Shown in pieces: positions 26,157 to 33,614 of a stretch of DNA of 64,000 bases. The stretch lies in the NCBI RefSeq assembly GCF_039534165.1, contig NZ_BAAAUX010000010.1, positions 62,001-126,000 of the forward strand, in the 5' to 3' direction. Each line of letters starts with the position of its first letter. Position 1 is the first letter of the stretch. A program made the translations under genes and the position numbers. Below the pieces are notes generated by a model that saw only the letters and a program-made list of their open reading frames with translations, did no database searches and was not told the DNA's origin. This DNA is from Saccharopolyspora_D taberi. GTDB lineage: Bacteria; Actinomycetota; Actinomycetes; Mycobacteriales; Pseudonocardiaceae.

Positions 26157-27404
26157 ATGGGAACCGACGCCCGGCGGATGCCGCTGATCATGGTGGCCGG
26201 GATCCGCGAGGACCAGGTCGGGACGACCGCGGAGGCGGTCCGCGCGCAGGACGCCGCAGGCACCGCGCTGGTGCAGCACGACCTCCGCGAGATCGAGCAG
26301 GGCGTGGTCCGCAGGCGGGTTCGGCACGGCGACGACGAACGCGTCACCGTGCTGGAGCTGGCGCACGGATGCGTCTCGTGCACGCTGCGCGAGGACTTCC
26401 TGCCGCTGCTGCGCGGTCTCTGCTCGGCGCCGGACGTGGAGCGGATCGTCGTGCAGCTGGATCCGGCGCTGGAGCCGGAGGCGATCTGCTGGGCGCTCCA
26501 GCACGTGGTGGTCGACGGCCGCACGTTGGACGACGACGTCGAGATCAGCGCCGTGATCACCGTCGTCGACCTGCCGAGCTGGCTGGCCGACGCCGGCAGC
26601 GAGGACGAGCTCGCCGAACGCGGGCTCGCGGGCAGCCCGGACGACGACCGCACCCTCGCGCAGGTCGCGGTCGGGCAGGTCGAGTTCGCCGACGCGGTCG
26701 TGCTGGCCGGGTCGGCCGAGGACCGCTGGAACCAGGTGCGGACCGAGGCCGTGATCAGCAGGCTCACTCCGAGCGCGCCGCGCGTCCACCTCGACGCCCT
26801 GGACGTGCCCGCGCTGCTCGCCGGGGTGCCCGAGCTGGCGCGGCGCGGGCAGATCGACTGGCCGCACGGCCCGCTGCTGCGCGGCCAGCCGCCACTGGAC
26901 ACCGAGGCCGGGGTCGCGGTCGTGCTGTTCGAGGAGCGCAGGCCCTTCCATCCGCAGCGGCTGCACGAGGCGATGGATGTGCTGCTCGACGGCGTCGTGC
27001 GCACGCGCGGGCGCGCGTGGGTTGCCAGCCAACCGGACGTGGCGCTGTGGCTGGAGTCCGCGGGCGGTGGTCTGCGCGTCGGGCACGCGGGTCCGTGGCT
27101 GGCGGCGCTGGACCGCGACCAGTGGGCCGACATCCCGGCCGAGCGGCAGGTCAGGGCCTCGCTGAACTGGGACGACTACTACGGCGACCGGATGCAGGAG
27201 CTGGTGGTGATCGCCCACGAGGCCGATCCGCGCGACATCACCCGCGCGCTGCGGTCGGCGGTCCTGACCGACGACGAGATCGCCGCGGGCCGGGAGGAGT
27301 GGGCGACCTACGAGGACCCGTTCGGCGAATGGCACACCGACCCGTGCGAGCCCACCGGCGCCGACTCGCCCGCCGACGCCGCCCGCGACAGCGGGACGTA
27401 CTGA
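26157..27404 (+). CDS. mrf: CobW/P47K-type protein, probable ribosome-hibernation-factor-recruiting MRF
   Basis: 415 residues. It begins with PLIMVAGIREDQVGTTAEAV where CobW GTPases have a GxxGxGKT loop, so the P-loop is degenerate. ELAHGCVSCTLREDFLP carries a CxxC where other CobW proteins have CxCC, followed by the CobW C-terminal domain (ASLNWDDYYGDRMQELVVI). In mycobacteria MRF is encoded with C-minus ribosomal proteins, is Zur-regulated, and recruits the hibernation factor to remodelled ribosomes. The context supports this over zinc chaperone function. GAGG five bases before ATG 26157 sets the start. Confidence 0.8.
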   Translation: MGTDARRMPLIMVAGIREDQVGTTAEAVRAQDAAGTALVQHDLREIEQGVVRRRVRHGDDERVTVLELAHGCVSCTLREDFLPLLRGLCSAPDVERIVVQLDPALEPEAICWALQHVVVDGRTLDDDVEISAVITVVDLPSWLADAGSEDELAERGLAGSPDDDRTLAQVAVGQVEFADAVVLAGSAEDRWNQVRTEAVISRLTPSAPRVHLDALDVPALLAGVPELARRGQIDWPHGPLLRGQPPLDTEAGVAVVLFEERRPFHPQRLHEAMDVLLDGVVRTRGRAWVASQPDVALWLESAGGGLRVGHAGPWLAALDRDQWADIPAERQVRASLNWDDYYGDRMQELVVIAHEADPRDITRALRSAVLTDDEIAAGREEWATYEDPFGEWHTDPCEPTGADSPADAARDSGTY

Positions 27405-27432
27405 GACAGCGGGAAGTACTGAGAGGACAGCG

Positions 27433-27693
27433 ATGAAGCCAGACATCCATCCCACCTACGAGCCGGTGGTGTTCCAGGACAGGTCCACCGGAAACCGGTT
27501 CCTGACCCGGTCGACGGCCACCTCCGACCAGCGCGTCGAGTGGTCCGACGGCAACTCGTACCCGTTGATCGTGGTCGACGTGACCTCGTACTCGCACCCG
27601 TTCTGGACCGGCAACCAGCGGGTGCTGGACAGCCAGGGCCGGGTGGAGAAGTTCCGGCGGCGCTACGGCGACCGCAAGCGTGGAGGGGAGTGA
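27433..27693 (+). CDS. rpmE2: 50S ribosomal protein L31 type B
   Basis: 86 residues. MKPDIHPTYEPVVFQDRSTG, YPLIVVDVTSYSHPFWTGNQ and VEKFRRRYGDRK are type B L31, which lacks the CxxC zinc site of type A. Type B L31 typically replaces type A when zinc is limiting. It follows mrf by 28 bp and precedes rpmF by 3 bp. Confidence 0.96.
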   Translation: MKPDIHPTYEPVVFQDRSTGNRFLTRSTATSDQRVEWSDGNSYPLIVVDVTSYSHPFWTGNQRVLDSQGRVEKFRRRYGDRKRGGE

Positions 27694-27696
27694 GCC

Positions 27697-27852
27697 GTGG
27701 CCGTTCCGAAGCGGAAGATGTCCCGCAGCAACACCAGGCACCGGCGGTCGCAGTGGAAGGCCGCCGCGCCTGATCTGGTGCCGATCGTGGTCGACGGGGA
27801 GCGGAAGCTGGTGCCCCGGGCGCTGGTCCGGTACTTCCAGCAGCAGGGTTGA
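27697..27852 (+). CDS. rpmF: 50S ribosomal protein L32
   Basis: 51 residues, GTG start: MAVPKRKMSRSNTRHRRSQW, then KAAAPDLVPIVVDGERKLVP and a short end RALVRYFQQQG. No cysteine is present, so it is a zinc-independent copy. GGAGGGGAG at the end of rpmE2 provides its ribosome-binding site. It is the last gene before a strong terminator. Confidence 0.94.
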   Translation: MAVPKRKMSRSNTRHRRSQWKAAAPDLVPIVVDGERKLVPRALVRYFQQQG

Positions 27853-27868
27853 CCCGATCCGGTGGACG

Positions 27869-27901
27869 AGGCGCGCCGCGAAGATCGCGGCGCGCCTTTT
27901 T
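27869..27901 (+). terminator. Intrinsic terminator after rpmF
   Basis: A 12-bp perfect stem (27869-27880 with 27886-27897), loop AAGAT, followed by TTTT. This is the clearest intrinsic terminator in the window. Confidence 0.92.
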
Positions 27902-28355
27902 CGCGCAGAAGACCCGATTTATCACGGTATGTGCCTGCCGTAGCTAGATCGAGTAGGTGTGCGTGCATCCGGGTGGCGCCCGGAAACTCCTCGTGCAAGG
28001 ATGCGCCGCCGCGCCGCCACCCGGTCGTTCCGCCGGGATTCCCTGGTCGGGAACGTTTGCAAAACTCTTTCGCGTACTCATTTCGGTTCTGGGCCGGAAA
28101 TCGCTTTGCGTCGCGGATATCTCCGCCGGTTGATCCCTCACTCAGGGTGTTGACGAATGGTGGCCGGTGGTCCACTCTTCCGCGCCTTGGTATGTCCGTT
28201 TTGTTCCCATAGGCTTGAGGTGCCGGAGGGCGACCCCCTCCGTGCACCCTGAAAGTTCCCCAGAAAGTTCCTGCAGAAGTTCGCACAGGGAGTTCCGGCT
28301 TCGAGTCCGGCTCCTGTTTCCCTGTCATTCGCCGCGCTCAACGTGAGGAATAACC
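27902..28355. other. Intergenic region with phased repeats, no gene
   Basis: About 450 bp without a convincing gene. GC is lower than in surrounding coding sequence. Besides the phased AGTTCC repeats (28251-28296), there is a small hairpin around GGAGGG-CGA-CCCCCTCC (about 28224-28241). It must contain the promoter of the enzyme gene at 28356. Confidence 0.6.
28251..28296. promoter_or_regulatory. Four phased (GA)AAGTTCC repeats upstream of the 28356 gene
   Basis: AGTTCC-type elements begin at about 28254, 28266, 28278 and 28291 (two exact GAAAGTTCC, one GAAGTTC, one GAGTTCC-like GAGTTCC/GGAGTTCC). Spacing is 12-13 bp, about one helical turn, so a regulator could bind the same face repeatedly. 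They lie 60-100 bp before the start codon. Confidence 0.6.
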
Positions 28356-29216
28356 GTGAACTACGGAACGGCGCTCCGAAACGAAATCCTGTCCCCCCAG
28401 ATCACCCCGCTCATCGGCATTTACGACATGCACTCGGCGTCGGTGTCGGCGCAGCACTACGACGGCATGTTCGTGTCGGGGTTCGGTTTCGCGGCATCGC
28501 ACTACGGACTGCCCGACATCGGCTTCATCGCCTGGTCCGACCTGGTCTCGTTCGTGCAGCGGCTCCGGCTGGCCTTCCCGCGCCAGCACCTGCTGGTCGA
28601 CATCGACGACGGCTACGTCGACCCCGAGGTCGCCTGCCACGTCGTGGAGCACCTGGAACGCATCGGCGCCTCCGGCGTGATCCTGGAGGACCAGCGCAGG
28701 CCGCGGAAGTGCGGGCACGTCGAGGGCAAGCAGATCCTGGCGCTGGAGGAGTACCTGGAGAAGCTCGAACTGGTCCTGCGCACCCGCCGCGACCTGGTCG
28801 TGGTGGCCCGCACCGACGCGGTCGAGGAGGCCGAGATCCTGCGCAGGGCCGAGGCGCTGGCCGAGACCGACGCCGACGTCCTGCTGGTCGACGGGGTGCG
28901 CGACGTGGACTGGATCCGCAAGGTCCGCAAGGTCATCGGCGACAAGCCGCTGCTGTTCAACCAGATCGCGGGAGGCAAGTCGCCCCGGCTCTCGCTGCCC
29001 GAGCTGAGCGCGCTCGGCGTGGACGTGGCGATCTACAGCACGCCGTGCCTGTTCGCCGCCCAGAGCGCCATCGACGAGGCGCTGTCCGAACTGCGCCGCA
29101 ACGAGGGCAGGCTGCCGGAGGTGTCCGGTCAGGCCGTCGGGGTCGCCTCGTCGCTGCAACTGCTGGAGAAGAACATCAGCAGGCACCACGAGCGGAACGT
29201 CCGCAGCTACGCGTGA
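28356..29216 (+). CDS. PEP mutase / isocitrate lyase superfamily enzyme
   Basis: 286 residues. PLIGIYDMHSASVSAQHYDG and MFVSGFGFAASHYGLPDIGF replace the usual start of the fold; HLLVDIDDGYVDPEVACHVV gives the acidic metal ligands (D-I-D-D-G-Y), GASGVILEDQRRPRKCGHVEGK matches the mobile loop (ED-x-P-KxCGH), and LVVVARTDAVEEAE is the R-T-D motif. The KCGH cysteine-containing loop is that of C-C lyases (methylisocitrate and related) rather than of PEP mutase. GTG 28356 has GAGGAA upstream. Substrate unknown; it shares an apparent operon with a transporter and a secreted peptide. Confidence 0.85.
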   Translation: MNYGTALRNEILSPQITPLIGIYDMHSASVSAQHYDGMFVSGFGFAASHYGLPDIGFIAWSDLVSFVQRLRLAFPRQHLLVDIDDGYVDPEVACHVVEHLERIGASGVILEDQRRPRKCGHVEGKQILALEEYLEKLELVLRTRRDLVVVARTDAVEEAEILRRAEALAETDADVLLVDGVRDVDWIRKVRKVIGDKPLLFNQIAGGKSPRLSLPELSALGVDVAIYSTPCLFAAQSAIDEALSELRRNEGRLPEVSGQAVGVASSLQLLEKNISRHHERNVRSYA

Positions 29217-29319
29217 TCGAGGTGGCCCCGCGCCACCCGCGTCCGGTGATCGGCGGCCGTTCCGCCGCCGATCCCGCAAGAAGATTTCCGAATCGCTATT
29301 TCTCCGGAAAGGATTTTTT

Positions 29320-30327
29320 GTGCCCCCCGTTTCGGGTGCGCTCGCTCGAATTCGACCCGATCCCTACGTTCTCGCCATTGTCGTCAGTGCGGCCGCGGCC
29401 GTATTGCTTCCGGCGCAGGGTGTTGCCGCGGTCGGCCTGGACCGCGCGATAGCCGTCGCCATCGCGGTGCTCTTCTTCGTCTACGGCGCGCGCTTGTCGG
29501 CCGCCGAGGCGCTGGCCGGAGTGCGGAACTGGCGACTGCACCTGCTGATCCTCCTGCTCACCTTCGCCCTCTTCCCGCTGCTCGGCCTCGCCGCCCGGCT
29601 TCTCGTCCCGGGCGCGGTGACCCCCGAGCTCTACGTCGGCCTGGCGTTCCTCTGCGCGCTGCCGTCCACCGTGCAGTCCTCGATCACGTTCACCTCGCTG
29701 GCCAGGGGGAACGTGGCGGCGGCGATCTGCGCGGCGACCTTCTCCAACGTGCTGGGCGTGGTCCTGGCCCCGCTGCTGGTGGGGATGCTCGTCCGGACCG
29801 AGGGCGGTGCGTTGTCGGCGGGCGCGATCCGCGACATCGTTCTGCTGCTGCTCGTCCCGTTCCTGCTCGGGCTGTGCCTGCACGGGTGGACCGGGAGCGC
29901 GCTGCGGCGGCACCGCCGCGCGTTCGGGCTGGTCGAGCGCGGTGTGATCCTGATGGCCGTCTACGCGGCGTTCAGCGAGGGCACCGTCTCCGGCGTCTGG
30001 CACCAGCTGACCGCTCCGCGGATCGCGACTCTGGTACTGGTTGACGCGGTGCTGCTGGCGGTCGTGCTCGCCGTCGCCGTCGCCGTCACCAGGGCGGCGG
30101 GATTCGACCGGGCCGACGCGGTGCCGATCGTCTTCTGCGGCTCGCAGAAGAGCCTGGCCACCGGGCTCCCGATGGCGACGGTGATGTTCGCGGGCCAGGG
30201 AGTCGGCCTCGTCGTGCTGCCGCTGATGCTCTACCACCAGCTGCAGCTGATCATCTGCGCGTGGCTCGCCCGCCGCTTCGCGCAGCAGGAAACGTCCGAA
30301 CCGGAGAAGGAGTCCACGTGCGCCTGA
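29320..30327 (+). CDS. SBF-type (bile acid:sodium symporter-like) transporter
   Basis: 335 residues with about 10 hydrophobic helices. LFFVYGARLSAAEALAGVRNW and FLCALPSTVQSSITFTSLARGN are typical of the YfeH/SBF-like family, where the S-T-x-Q-S segment lies in the crossover region, and FCGSQKSLATGLPMATVMF is the second crossover motif. It probably moves an organic anion with sodium. GTG 29320 with GGAAAGGA upstream. Its last codons overlap the small secreted-peptide gene, so both are likely expressed together; the enzyme gene lies 103 bp upstream. Confidence 0.87.
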   Translation: MPPVSGALARIRPDPYVLAIVVSAAAAVLLPAQGVAAVGLDRAIAVAIAVLFFVYGARLSAAEALAGVRNWRLHLLILLLTFALFPLLGLAARLLVPGAVTPELYVGLAFLCALPSTVQSSITFTSLARGNVAAAICAATFSNVLGVVLAPLLVGMLVRTEGGALSAGAIRDIVLLLLVPFLLGLCLHGWTGSALRRHRRAFGLVERGVILMAVYAAFSEGTVSGVWHQLTAPRIATLVLVDAVLLAVVLAVAVAVTRAAGFDRADAVPIVFCGSQKSLATGLPMATVMFAGQGVGLVVLPLMLYHQLQLIICAWLARRFAQQETSEPEKESTCA

Positions 30328-30530
30328 TGATCGCGCTGCCCGTCGCGCTGCTGTTCGCCGCGGCGCAGGCGGCCACCGCCAACGCCGCCGAGAGCGGCCT
30401 CACCCTGATCAACGTCGACGACAGCGTGCTGGAGGTCGACCGGTCCCTGAACATCAACCAGGGCGGTCACGGCGACACCGGCAGCGACGTCGTCGCGCAG
30501 ACCGGCGACGGCCAGAACCTCGGGGCCTGA
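30318..30530 (+). CDS. 70-residue secreted peptide of unknown function
   Basis: GTG at 30318 with GGAGAAGGAG five bases upstream encodes MRLMIALPVALLFAAAQAATANA, a good signal peptide, then a mature peptide of about 46 residues (in pieces: ESGLTLINVDDSVLEVDRSL, NINQGGHGDTGSDVVAQTGD, GQNLGA). It is acidic, has no cysteine, and is rich in Gly, Asp, Asn and Gln. It overlaps the transporter stop by 10 bases. Clean coding signal and coupling support a real gene; I do not recognise the family. Surface peptide, or substrate of the nearby exporter, are guesses. Confidence 0.65.
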   Translation: MRLMIALPVALLFAAAQAATANAAESGLTLINVDDSVLEVDRSLNINQGGHGDTGSDVVAQTGDGQNLGA

Positions 30531-30570
30531 TGACCGTCGTCACACCCTGATCGCGAACCCCGCGACAGGT

Positions 30571-30587
30571 TCTCAGGTGCTTCTCAG
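30571..30587 (+). promoter_or_regulatory. Direct-repeat motif upstream of mprA (probable MprA box)
   Basis: TCTCAGGTGCTTCTCAG: two TCTCAG copies 11 bp apart. The same motif with one base changed (TCTCAGGCGCTTCTCAG) precedes pepD at 34730-34746. In mycobacteria MprA binds loosely conserved direct repeats before mprA and pepD, so this is the likely autoregulatory site. Confidence 0.7.
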
Positions 30588-30609
30588 GGCTTCGGGTAAC
30601 ACTGTGGTC

Positions 30610-31305
30610 ATGCGCATCCTCGTCGTCGACGACGACCGGGCCGTGCGCGAGTCCCTGAGGCGGTCGTTGCAGTTCAACGGGTACCAGGTGGAGCTCGCCG
30701 CGGACGGTCAGCAGGCCCTCGACTGGTTGGCCGACCAGCGACCCGACGCCATGGTCCTCGACGTCATGATGCCCAGGCTGGACGGACTGGAGGTCGCCCG
30801 CCGGTTGCGCAGCACCGGCGACGACCTCCCGATCCTGGTGCTCACCGCCCGGGACGCGGTCTCGGACCGCGTCGCCGGGCTCGACGCGGGAGCCGACGAC
30901 TACCTGCCCAAGCCGTTCGCGCTGGAGGAGCTGCTCGCCCGCCTGCGCGCGCTGCTGCGCCGGGCGGCGCCGTCGGACCTCGACCACGACGACCTGCCCG
31001 CTCCGCTGCGCTTCGCCGACCTCGAACTCGACCCCGGCACCCGCGAGGTCCGCCGCGGCGACCGCCAGATCAGCCTCACCCGCACCGAGTTCGCCCTGCT
31101 GGAACTGCTGATGGCGCACCCCAAGCAGGTGCTTACCCGCAGCAGGCTGCTGGAGGACGTCTGGGGCTACGACTTCCCGACCTCCGGCAACGCGCTGGAG
31201 GTCTACATCGGCTACCTGCGCCGCAAGACCGAGGCCGAGGGCGAACCGCGGCTGATCCACACCGTGCGTGGCGTCGGTTACGTCCTGCGCGAGACGCCGC
31301 CGTGA
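30610..31305 (+). CDS. mprA: Response regulator MprA (OmpR family)
   Basis: 231 residues. Receiver domain: acidic pocket VVDDDRA, phospho-acceptor in VLDVMMPRLDG (Asp near residue 48), conserved Thr in LVLTARD and Lys in LPKPFAL. Winged helix: REVRRGDRQISLTRTEFALL and a C-terminal TVRGVGYVLR. It fits MprA, which with MprB senses envelope stress and controls pepD and sigma factors in mycobacteria. ATG at 30610 matches the canonical MRILVVDDD start. The stop overlaps mprB by four bases. Confidence 0.93.
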   Translation: MRILVVDDDRAVRESLRRSLQFNGYQVELAADGQQALDWLADQRPDAMVLDVMMPRLDGLEVARRLRSTGDDLPILVLTARDAVSDRVAGLDAGADDYLPKPFALEELLARLRALLRRAAPSDLDHDDLPAPLRFADLELDPGTREVRRGDRQISLTRTEFALLELLMAHPKQVLTRSRLLEDVWGYDFPTSGNALEVYIGYLRRKTEAEGEPRLIHTVRGVGYVLRETPP

Positions 31306-32747
31306 CGGTCCCGACCTCCCAGCCGCCCGCTCCGCCGCCACCGGACCTGCCCGCGCCGGCCGCGCGCGGCCTCCAACGGGTCTCGCTGCGCAACCGGGTC
31401 ACCTGGCTGGCCGCGATGTGCGTGGCGGGCGCGGTCGCCCTGGTGTCGGTCGCGGCGTTCGTCACCGTGCACGACAGCCTGTACTCGCAGCTGGACGAGA
31501 ACCTGACCGAGCGGGCGGTGGAGGCGGCCGAGGGGCCGCTGGTGCGGACCCCGAACCTCCAGCAGGTGCCGGTCGCGTTCTACGCGGCGGCGAACCTGAA
31601 GATCAGCGTGCTGTCCGCGGACGGCACCGAGATCACCCCGAACCCGGGCGACCGGCCGCCGTCGGGCTACCTGGAACTCGCGGTGGCCAAGGGGCAGAGC
31701 GCGCATTCGGCCCGCACCGACCAGGCGACCAACAGCCGCGTGGTCGCGGTCCCGGCCGGGCCGAACGTCGCGCTGGTGATGTCGCAGTCGCTGCGCCCGA
31801 CGCAGGCGACGCTGGCGCAGCTCAGCGTGGTCCTGGTGGTGATGGGCGGGGCGGGCATCCTGCTCGCGGCCGCCGCCGGGACCGCGGTGGCCCGCGCCGG
31901 GCTGCGTCCGGTGCAGCGGCTGACCGCCGCGACCGAGCGGGTCGCGCTCACCGGCGACCTGCGGCCGATCCCGGTCTCCGGCGACGACGAGCTGGCCAGG
32001 CTGACCACGAGCTTCAACCGGATGCTGGGCGCGCTCGCGGAGTCCCAGGAACGCCAGCGCAGGCTGGTCGCCGACGCCGGGCACGAGCTGCGGACCCCGC
32101 TCACCTCGCTGCGGACCAACCTCGAACTGCTGATGGCCTCGTCCCGTCCGGGCGCGCCGACGCTGTCCCCCGAGGACCGCGACGAGATGATGGCCGACGT
32201 CCACGCCCAGATCACCGAGCTGTCCTCGCTGGTCGGCGATCTGGTGGAGCTGGCGCGGGAGGACACGCCGCAGGCCGTGCACGAGCCGGTGGACCTGCTC
32301 GAAGTGGTGGAGCGGGCGCTGAACCGGGCCCGCAGGCGGGCGCCGCGCGCGCACTTCCTGGTCCGGCTGGAGCCGTGGCTGATGATGGGCGACGCCACCG
32401 CGCTGGAGCGGGCGGTGCTCAACCTCCTGGACAACGCGGCGAAGTGGAGCCCGGAGGGTGGCACGGTGCGCGTCGACCTGCACCCCGACCAGGCCGGGCA
32501 CACGGTGCTGGAGGTCGCCGACGCGGGTCCGGGCATCGCCCCGGCGGACCGGCCGCACGTGTTCGAGCGGTTCTACCGGTCGTCGGACGCGCGGACGCTG
32601 CCCGGTTCCGGGCTCGGGCTCTCGATCGTCAAGCAGGTCGCCGAGCGGCACGGCGGTACCGTCCGGGCGGGCGAGGCACCGGAGGGCGGTGCGCTGCTGA
32701 CCATGCGCCTGCCCGGTGACCAGCGCGCGGCAAACGAACAGCACTGA
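31302..32747 (+). CDS. mprB: Sensor histidine kinase MprB
   Basis: 481 residues. Pro-rich N-terminus, helix 1 at about residues 37-60 (WLAAMCVAGAVALVSVAAFV), an extracellular sensor of about 110 residues, helix 2 at about 170-193, HAMP, then the H-box RRLVADAGHELRTPLTSLR, N-box AVLNLLDNAAKWS, G1 ADAGPGIAP and G2 GSGLGLSIVKQVA. The GTG overlaps the mprA stop (GTGA). MprB senses periplasmic misfolding and is regulated by DnaK in mycobacteria. Confidence 0.94.
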   Translation: MTVPTSQPPAPPPPDLPAPAARGLQRVSLRNRVTWLAAMCVAGAVALVSVAAFVTVHDSLYSQLDENLTERAVEAAEGPLVRTPNLQQVPVAFYAAANLKISVLSADGTEITPNPGDRPPSGYLELAVAKGQSAHSARTDQATNSRVVAVPAGPNVALVMSQSLRPTQATLAQLSVVLVVMGGAGILLAAAAGTAVARAGLRPVQRLTAATERVALTGDLRPIPVSGDDELARLTTSFNRMLGALAESQERQRRLVADAGHELRTPLTSLRTNLELLMASSRPGAPTLSPEDRDEMMADVHAQITELSSLVGDLVELAREDTPQAVHEPVDLLEVVERALNRARRRAPRAHFLVRLEPWLMMGDATALERAVLNLLDNAAKWSPEGGTVRVDLHPDQAGHTVLEVADAGPGIAPADRPHVFERFYRSSDARTLPGSGLGLSIVKQVAERHGGTVRAGEAPEGGALLTMRLPGDQRAANEQH

Positions 32748-32803
32748 ACATCGCGACCGGGCCCCGCGCGGATCGTCGCAGCGGGTAGTGTTGGTTCCTG
32801 TTG

Positions 32804-32819
32804 ACTTGACGTGTCAAGT
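32804..32819. promoter_or_regulatory. Palindrome upstream of the DeoR-family gene, probable operator
   Basis: ACTTGAC-GT-GTCAAGT, a perfect 7-bp inverted repeat 15 bp before the start codon of the regulator. The position fits autorepression. Confidence 0.6.
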
Positions 32820-32834
32820 TCGAAAGGACTGCCA

Positions 32835-33614
32835 GTGCTCGCACGGCAACGCCAGGAAGTGATCCTCGACGAGGTGCGCCGCACCGGTGCGGTTCAGGTG
32901 AGCGCGCTGGTGCGGCGGCTCGGGGTGTCGGACATGACCGTCCGCCGGGATCTCGACGCCCTGGCCAGGCGCGGGCTGGTGGAGAAGGTCTACGGCGGCG
33001 CCACCTCGACCGTCGGCCGCAGCACCGACGAGCCGGGTTTCGAGGCGAAGTCGGTGCGCCAGCTCGCGGAGAAGGAGGCCATCGCGCGGCTGGCCGCCGA
33101 GCAGGTGCGGCCCGGCACCGCGATCGGCCTGTCGGCGGGGACCACGACGTGGACCCTGGCGCGGCACCTCGACGAGATCGCCGACCTGACGGTGGTGACG
33201 AACTCGGTCCGGGTCGCCGACGCGCTGCAGCAGCGCGGGCGCACCGACCGGACGGTGGTGCTGACCGGCGGCGTGCGGACGCCGTCGGACGCGCTGGTCG
33301 GGCCGGTCGCGGTGCAGTCCCTGCGGTCGCTGCACCTGGACCTGGTGTTCCTCGGGGTGCACGGCATCGCCCCGCACGCCGGGTTCACCACGCCGAACCT
33401 CAACGAGAGCGAGACCAACCGCGCGCTGGCCGACGCGGCCGCCCGGCTGGTCGTCGTCGCCGACCACTCCAAGTGGTCGACCGTGGGGATCTCCACCATC
33501 GCCGACCTGTCCGAGATCGACCTGCTGATCAGCGACGACGGCCTGCCCGCCGAGGCGCGCGAGGTGCTGTCCGAGAACGTCCCGGAACTCCTGCTCGCGG
33601 AGGTGCAGCGGTGA
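32835..33614 (+). CDS. DeoR/GlpR-family transcriptional repressor
   Basis: 259 residues. HTH at VQVSALVRRLGVSDMTVRRDLDAL, then the DeoR sugar-phosphate-sensing domain: EKVYGGATS, IGLSAGTTTWTLARHL, LTVVTNSVRVA, VVLTGGVRT and LVVVADHSKWSTVG, all family signatures. GTG 32835 with GAAAGGA upstream is preferred to an in-frame GTG at 32811. It is translationally coupled to galT (GTGA), so it probably represses galactose metabolism, with a sugar phosphate as inducer. The pair interrupts the mprAB-pepD order known from mycobacteria. Confidence 0.92.
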   Translation: MLARQRQEVILDEVRRTGAVQVSALVRRLGVSDMTVRRDLDALARRGLVEKVYGGATSTVGRSTDEPGFEAKSVRQLAEKEAIARLAAEQVRPGTAIGLSAGTTTWTLARHLDEIADLTVVTNSVRVADALQQRGRTDRTVVLTGGVRTPSDALVGPVAVQSLRSLHLDLVFLGVHGIAPHAGFTTPNLNESETNRALADAAARLVVVADHSKWSTVGISTIADLSEIDLLISDDGLPAEAREVLSENVPELLLAEVQR

